From contig NW_025930633.1 of NCBI RefSeq assembly GCF_000764305.2, positions 1-64,000 on the forward strand: DNA of 64,000 bases, written 5' to 3'. Made by a program: the position numbers and the translations under genes. Source of the DNA: Hyalella azteca. Its lineage: Eukaryota > Arthropoda > Malacostraca > Amphipoda > Hyalellidae. Below, in pieces: positions 58,368 to 64,000 of the stretch; position 1 is the first letter of the stretch; the number at the start of each line of letters is the position of its first letter. A model generated the notes under the pieces. That model worked only from the letters and a program-made list of their open reading frames with translations. It searched no databases and had not been told where the DNA came from.

Positions 58368-58590
58368 AAACAAACAAGCAGGCAGGCAAGGAGGCAGGCA
58401 GGCAAACAAACAAGCAGGCAGGCAAGGAGGCAGGCAGGCAAACAAACAAGCAGGCAGGGCTTAAGTGGCAGGCAAGAAGGCAAGGAGGCAGGCAGGCAAG
58501 AAGGCAGACAGGCAAGAAGGCAGACAGGCAAGAAGACAGGCAAGAAGGCAGGCAGGCAAGAAGGCAGACAGGCAAGAAGGCAGGCAGGCA
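58368..58590. repeat. (AGGC)n-type minisatellite with a 36-bp higher order
   Basis: Units of caggcaggcaa and agaaggcagacaggc are arranged first as two and a half 36-bp blocks (aaacaaacaagcaggcaggc + aaggaggcaggcaggc) and then as ~16-20-bp blocks. Long frames exist on both strands (Arg/Gln/Lys-rich on plus, Cys/Leu/Pro-rich on minus). They are repeat artefacts. Confidence 0.97.
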
Positions 58591-60515
58591 AGGCTAGGTC
58601 TGCAACCTGCAACACTGAGTGACGCAAGCGACCTCGAAATTATCTCGATCTCCGGCCCCGGCCAAACGTTCCGAGTATCAGATACAAAGTTGAGCTCTTA
58701 TAAGGGCGTGTGGCTATAAGCAGGCAACGAGTGGGCGGCCGACACTGACCAGCACTACGTGCACCTGGTCATCCTAACGATGTTAGGATTCCCTTGGTCT
58801 ATCATATAAAGATGACTATTAATGGCTGGTAATTTCGCTCAGTGTACGTAAAATTGAAATCTTATTGGAAGAGGGCAGACAGAAAGAATGAGGTTCACCA
58901 GTTGAATTTGAAAATGAATATATTTTGATTCAACAGAGGTAAAGAAAGGTTTGGCTTGTAATAACGATATTGAAGTTCAACATAACGTATCAAATCTATT
59001 TATTTAATTATATAAAATGTTTGAATAATAAGTGGATTTTTCAACACTTTCGAGCATGTTTTGATTCCTTAGATTATCTTATAACTTACAAGAGGCTGAT
59101 GATAATTAATCTAGGAACTTTTCGAGCAAAAAAAATTCCTTTACGGGGGAAAAAGAAACGATTTCTCCTGCGCGATCAGCGAATCTGACGTATTTATGTC
59201 ATCGACACGTAAAGTCAGGACCTGCAAACGTTGAAAAAACATAGATTAAACGTTGATTTAACTAAATCAACTCGTAAGCAACTCGCTTACGCACACGCGC
59301 GTTCGTGACGCATCATTTGATGCTTCTCACGCTCGGGATAATAGTGAATGTGATACGTAACAATTCTGTTTCATAAAACATACGCAACTAAAATTATTTC
59401 CCCATAAATTATTCCCTAGCACGCCTGATCGAGCCTTCAAGACTCATCTTAGCGTATACGTTTCACAATTTCACACGAGAGTAAACAATACGAAAGAAAT
59501 TCACTTGGGAATAAAAATTGCCAATTAAATTTAGATCGAAAAATAAATTGCGATTGGAATTCACAGGGCAACAAGATTCTTATGGGAAATGTGTTTGCTC
59601 AAGAGCCTGTTAGGAGATGTGTAAGACATTCGCTTAAATGTTGCTCTGCCTCAGCTGTCTTATTTTTTCCCAGTAATCAATAAGGCTACAGAATAGCCTC
59701 ATCAAATAGCGTCAGATGCCTGACGAGATTTGACAATATAATTTTGACTGAGATCGCTTTACTTTCAACAAGACTCGCTAAAAACTTTGTTAAACCCTTC
59801 ATGCTTTGACTACTAAGACGTCAAATAATTATTCAGTTACTAAATTCTGTGTTAAATATAATTCGTCACAAGTATTAAGAGAGTGATAAAAAGAATTATT
59901 TATGAGCGCAGCATTGGCGGCCAACGTAACGGAAAGAAAAAACACCCATGATTTTCTTCAAGGTGTGCATGACTAATTATGATGGTCCAGTGTATAAGTA
60001 AACCAGCAGGAGCTGTACGAAAAACATAAGCCTGTAATTGGCATTGACGAGATGAAAAATGGACAGTCAAATGATGTTTTTTTTTAGACGACGAGAACAA
60101 ATTTAACGAATTTCGATGTGGTCCAGATCTTTCGTGCTCTTTTGCTTAGGTTGAGCGAAAAATGGTTAGATAATTCAAGACACTTTATTGACCTAGCATT
60201 CCATAATACACTTTCAAATACTAATACAGCATTAAGATACGCTTTGAAATCCAACTGTCTCACAAATGTTGTCAAATACTTCAATATTAGGTGATCAAAA
60301 TAGAAAAACTGCGATAGGAATCAAAAGCTGCCACACATTTTCCGATTAATTTCAGTGCAAAGAGCGTTTTCTTTAGGTTGTAAAGAAAAACCGCAACAAG
60401 AAGTGTTTTCTAAATGTTTTATACAAAAAGAAATAAATCAGAAGAGGAGTCAGTATCTCCATTAATAAATTTATCGATCAAAACAACGCAAAAGAAGCAG
60501 CAACATTAGCAGCAA
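58591..60515. other. No confident gene; GC-richer start and palindromes
   Basis: 58595-58775 is GC-rich. Its plus frame, continuing from the array, reads SDASDLEIISISGPGQTFR and ends at about 58719; it is unassigned. A palindrome cluster at 59252-59323 is listed separately. Confidence 0.35.
59252..59323. repeat. Three consecutive short palindromes
   Basis: GTTGATTTA/TAAATCAAC (59252-59271), CGTAAGC/GCTTACG (59273-59291) and GCATCA/TGATGC (59310-59323) are all perfect. No gene adjoins. Confidence 0.75.
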
Positions 60516-60520
60516 CATCA

Positions 60521-60607
60521 TAATCTGGCTTTAGGGCGTTATGGTCAATAATAAAAATTATCACGAAATTTATTGTAAATTAATCAAAAGGGATAGGAGC
60601 CCATAAT
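60521..60607. repeat. Dispersed ~86-bp repeat, copy 1
   Basis: It matches 61372-61457 over taatctggcttt, gggcgttatg, tcacgaaatttattgt and aaaagggataggagc with few differences, in the same orientation about 850 bp apart. Confidence 0.93.
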
Positions 60608-60837
60608 AGGAGTCCCTTTATATTTTTAAAGAAAAGCCTATTTTAAATGCCGCTAATAGTTCATATCCCCTCGAAATTGTAAATAGATAGATTTGTGCCC
60701 GTGTTTGCTTCTTTCTTGTTTGTTTCTCATTTGACGATTTATGCATCAATGTGAATTTATTGCTAATTCTTTGTACCTGTGTTTTAGGTTTTGAACTGAT
60801 GATGGAGCTGGTCTCCGAAACCTTTTCCTTTTTAAGA

Positions 60838-60902
60838 AATGGTGAATTTTCTGTCTATTTTCTTTGCTTTTAAATTTTTGATAAACTTGCGATTTAAGCA
60901 GT
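60838..60902. repeat. Dispersed ~60-bp repeat, copy 1
   Basis: It shares tggtgaattt, ttgctt, a T-rich run and ctgcgatttaagcag (one base different here) with 63658-63717. Confidence 0.65.
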
Positions 60903-61371
60903 CAAGTGATTTTAATAGCAGCAAGAAGGGCCAAGACGTTGCAAGCCATACGACAAATTCACAGTAAGACAAGAGCGGCTCTAGAGCTTCATGTTGAGCA
61001 CGGCGGCAGATTGGCTGTCACGACCACACCATTCGTCTCCATAAGCCACAGCTTCCTTAACCTGAGGTAAAAGTATCTCCTCGGGGTAAAAAGAACCCCT
61101 CGGGGTAATTTATCAATATTTTCGAGGGGAAACGGAGGGGCGACAGTTCATGTACATCAATTACGACAGATTTGTGGAATGAGATGACATGATAAGTGTG
61201 GAATGTAACATTGGTTTACCAGAATACATTTTTTTTTGAGGTCATTGAGGCGTGAGACGGGATATGCATGCTAATTTATCAAATTTATCAAATTAATGAC
61301 GATTAATTTAATACTTTTTTTTGCAGTAGACAAGTAGAAAGGATCGTCAAAATTATTTAGGGGCTCGTTTA

Positions 61372-61457
61372 TAATCTGGCTTATGGGCGTTATGTCAATA
61401 ATTAAAATTGTCACGAAATTTATTGTGAATTAATTAAAAGGGATAGGAGCTCATAAT
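61372..61457. repeat. Dispersed ~86-bp repeat, copy 2
   Basis: Sister copy of 60521-60607. A hairpin follows directly at 61468. Confidence 0.93.
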
Positions 61458-61467
61458 CAATATGAGC

Positions 61468-61498
61468 AATAGTGGCAATTTGTCAAATTGCTACTATT
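61468..61498. repeat. 14-bp hairpin
   Basis: AATAGTGGCAATTT pairs with AAATTGCTACTATT with one mismatch around GTC. A direct copy of aatagtggcaattt follows within 25 bp. Confidence 0.75.
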
Positions 61499-61499
61499 A

Positions 61500-62725
61500 G
61501 TCTGCAATAGTGGCAATTTATTTGTTTGTCACAAGTCTACAAACATTCAAATTTTTTTAATTCGCCTATCAAAACATTTGAGGAAATTGACACACAAACA
61601 CAGTTAAGACTTCAATAAAAAATAAGTTAACAGATTGTGCATGCACCACTCTGTTCAAACCAACATTTCTTACAACCGACAAAATTTCATTGTTCAAGTA
61701 ATACTTTCTGTCAGTAGATGTGAAACTTTACTTTCACGCGACAACTGAAACGTATAGAGAATCAAATTTCCATTACCACATATACAGTCTGGGAAAAAAA
61801 GATATATTTTACCTGACCTCCAGGATTATTTCCCACGTTCATCACTCACAAGCGAGGATGAGACCTGACGCAAAGAATTGATTGATTGTCACTCGCAGTG
61901 ATGCCATCGTGGCGGAAAATCTGAAACCAGCACCTTGCTTACAACTATTAAAACTAATAAAGTGATACGTGTAATTCTTACCTTAACAAAATTGTTAACG
62001 TAAGTCAATGGAGACGAAATTAGTGCTGTTGTGTGGCAATAAGCACACACTTATTAAATTTTGTGAGTTGAAATAGCGTGTAAAACGTCGTTCATTAAGT
62101 ACAAAACGTTGAAGTTGTGATACTAATTTCTACATAAAAGTAGATGGCCAGGAGCATGTAAGAGGATATATGACTTTTCAGAGGTTCCACGTTAAATTAT
62201 GATCTATAGGATATATATGACGGGCATTAGTGTGGGTAAATTCAATCAAGATCGTATTGAATGAAAACCTTAAAACTGGATTAATATTTACGTGTTCAAG
62301 AACAGCTCAAAGATAAAAAATTATAAGTAATAAAATTAAAAATATTTATCTAGGGGTATAGAGTATGAATTTAAGGCCAAAACTTACCATTTTTTTTTGT
62401 CGTTGGTAAAGTTTTATGCCACGCAATGTAATAATAGCTTACGAAGAAAGAGACGATGAATACATACACATTCCCAAATAATTTTCAGATGAATTGTAAA
62501 TATAATAATGACGTATTTTCCTCCACTCACGCCGTGGGATAAAACTTTAGCACAGAGCGGCAAAGGCAAACAATTCCGCCAACTTAGAGCTCCAAATAAA
62601 CCTCATTAAAAACAGTAAAACCAGTAAAAACCTCTCAACCCTGACAAATAACATGGAAAAACCACGTTCAGATTTTCGGCTGAAGGTATTCAAACGTGAA
62701 GAAAGATCATCAATGACAAACTATC
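61500..62725. other. AT-rich stretch, nothing recognised
   Basis: No gene or array was seen. Confidence 0.45.
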
Positions 62726-62726
62726 C

Positions 62727-62960
62727 AGAGAGTTTATATCAATTTAATGAAACTATATCAATATATTATGACGGAAGACCGTCAGGGGCAAATATACAGA
62801 GTTTGTATTAATATAATGAAAATATATCCATATATATTAACGAACGATTGTCAGACTATGCTGAGTCTGTATCAATTTAATGTATATATATCCATATATA
62901 TTAACGATGGATTGTCAGGGAGCAGACTATACAAAGTTTGTATCAATATAATGAATTTTG
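62727..62960. repeat. Degenerate ~68-bp tandem repeat, three and a half units
   Basis: Units begin with gagtttgtatcaatttaatg and contain atatatccatatatattaac then gattgtcag. The 98-codon plus frame at 62747-63043 is largely repeat-driven, with a GC-richer, non-repetitive tail. Confidence 0.85.
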
Positions 62961-63070
62961 GCAGCAGCTTTCACTGCATGAGGGCTGGCGACCTCGAGAT
63001 GGACAGGGAGAGGGAGATTCGTAGGGAAGTTTTGCACCCTTGAGCACTGAAGACGAGCTTAATTAGGTAA

Positions 63071-63230
63071 TGCTGCGCCGTGCAGCACGTGATGCTGTCA
63101 ATTGCTGCGCCGTGCAGCACATGATGCTGTCAATTGCTGCACCGTGCAGCACGTGATGCTGTCAATTGCTGCGCCGTGCAGCACGTGATGCCGTCAATTG
63201 CTGCGCCGTGCAGCACGTGATGCTGTCAAT
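63071..63230. repeat. 32-bp minisatellite, five units
   Basis: Five units of tgctgcgccgtgcagcacgt + gatgctgtcaat are exactly 32 bp each and nearly identical; substitutions are seen in units 2, 3 and 4. Each unit contains GCTGC/GCAGC inverted arms, and four of five contain the E-box CACGTG. It ends at the inner edge of a family 1 fragment. Confidence 0.97.
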
Positions 63231-63231
63231 T

Positions 63232-63300
63232 GCTTATGCGTGGGTAAGATTATGCGTCAGTATTTGAACAAAATGACCCGTTCACTATTCTGAGTGACAA
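63232..63300 (+). mobile_element. Family 1 right-end fragment, copy G
   Basis: In reverse complement the stretch reads ctcagaatagtgaacgggtc, then attttgttcaaatactgacg, matching the family terminus. The left half is absent; the 32-bp array lies where the interior would be. Confidence 0.7.
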
Positions 63301-63304
63301 CAAA

Positions 63305-63655
63305 ATGTGCCCATACAAAAAATAAAGATTGTTCAAACCCTACAAAGTTCAAGATGTAAACAGATGACCTCCCATCCACAGTTGGGTCCCAGGCACAAGA
63401 GTGTAAGCAAGCCACTTGAAGAACAAGCGACCCATATAAATTTTACCTGTACGGCATTAGTGTCATTGGAAGCACTCAAAAGAATACGCAAACGCGTCTC
63501 TGTCTTGATGGATGGAGATTAGTGGCAGAGACTCAGGCTCTCTGTACAGCAGGTGACCGATGTGCGCACTGAAAGAGATGAGTTAGGCTTTGTCCAAATC
63601 TTCAGTTAATATGTACTGCTTTAAGCTGAGTGTTTTGTATTTAAATATTGAATCA
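63305..63655. other. No supported gene
   Basis: A 71-codon plus frame at 63307-63522 is unassigned. It starts within copy G's flank. Confidence 0.35.
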
Positions 63656-63657
63656 TA

Positions 63658-63717
63658 TGGTGAATTTGCCGGCAGTTTTTTGCTTCTGAATTTTTTGTGA
63701 AACTGCGATTTAAGCAG
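63658..63717. repeat. Dispersed ~60-bp repeat, copy 2
   Basis: Sister of 60838-60902. It lies directly before family 1 copy H. Confidence 0.65.
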
Positions 63718-63720
63718 ACT

Positions 63721-63922
63721 AATGATATGATAATGATAAAAAATATGATAATAATGATAATGATAAATAGCGATGTACTTTCTGCTCGTGTGTGGGTCAT
63801 CTTGACTCAGTTTGGCTCGGCAATATGGCGTATTCGCTATATGTTTGCTCTCTGTTCATTCTATCCTCAAGAAAGTGCGTAATATTTGGGCAGTGTAAGC
63901 CAATTATTTTTTTCTGTGGCAA
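63721..63922 (+). mobile_element. Family 1 inverted-repeat element, copy H, with ATGATA repeats in the left end
   Basis: Right of 63765 it follows the copy C subtype (agcgatgtactttctgctcg, then tgtgtgggtcat and tgctctctgttc). It ends with the inverted terminus tttttttctgtgg. The left terminus is replaced or extended by aatgatatgataatgataaa-type repeats (63721-63768). Confidence 0.75.
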
Positions 63923-64000
63923 TTGGAATTCGTAATTTTCGTAGATCGCCCCTGGTTAATGAAAAATCAACCTTACTTTCATAAATAAATATAAAAAAAT

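Noticed and set aside
58352..58719. Long Cys/Leu/Pro-rich and Arg/Gln/Lys-rich open frames on opposite strands
   Set aside because: Entirely generated by the AGGC-type array; several frames are open at once and none has a start context or unique sequence except the short plus-strand tail.
1..64000. tRNA, rRNA or snRNA genes
   Set aside because: No cloverleaf with A and B box sequences or conserved ribosomal words was seen by eye; a covariance-model scan would be needed to be certain.
1..64000. Bacterial or viral origin of the window
   Set aside because: There are no dense long reading frames, ribosome binding sites or operons; splice-like signals, microsatellites and miniature inverted-repeat elements point to an animal nuclear genome.

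Overview
The window reads as gene-poor nuclear DNA from an animal, probably an arthropod or another invertebrate. It is AT-rich, has no long open frames and no operon-like layout, contains splice-like signals, CpG is not visibly depleted, and it is full of short inverted-repeat transposons and minisatellites. No gene could be named with certainty. The species could not be identified from the sequence alone.

Layout. 1-1178 and 10718-12156 are two copies of a dispersed repeat that ends in tandem ~163-bp units. Between them lie a minisatellite whose first units are in-frame coding (4368-5160), a terminal-inverted-repeat element (6669-6809), a 22-bp array (9684-9990) and a short open frame that faintly resembles the N-terminus of electron transfer flavoprotein alpha (10265-10563). 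13-22 kb holds hairpin clusters, two small open frames, two copies of the main inverted-repeat element and a GTCC/GTCT-bearing repeat. 23.6-31.4 kb is the densest minisatellite zone, with a retroelement C-terminal fragment (26321-26551), two copies of a second inverted-repeat family and a ~0.4-kb segmental duplication. 33-38 kb has a 30-bp and a 21-bp array in otherwise featureless AT-rich DNA.

The best gene evidence is at 38790-41076 on the minus strand. A 42-bp exon and a 259-bp exon each have consensus splice sites, and their split codon is phase-compatible. 44-49 kb contains more mobile elements, a CpG-rich promoter-like block (46940-47209) and a 531-bp tandem duplication. 54019-54339 is a coding-looking open frame. 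56.7-64 kb returns to mobile elements and minisatellites.

Two mobile families dominate. Family 1 has termini near CACAGAGAAATGAATGGGT and at least eight copies or fragments. Family 2 has termini near GGGGCCATACTTTCAAAA and four copies. Neither encodes a transposase here, so both look non-autonomous. Tandem arrays repeatedly lie inside or directly beside family 1 copies, which is the most distinctive pattern in the window. All gene calls except the minus-strand exon pair are weak and are marked so.
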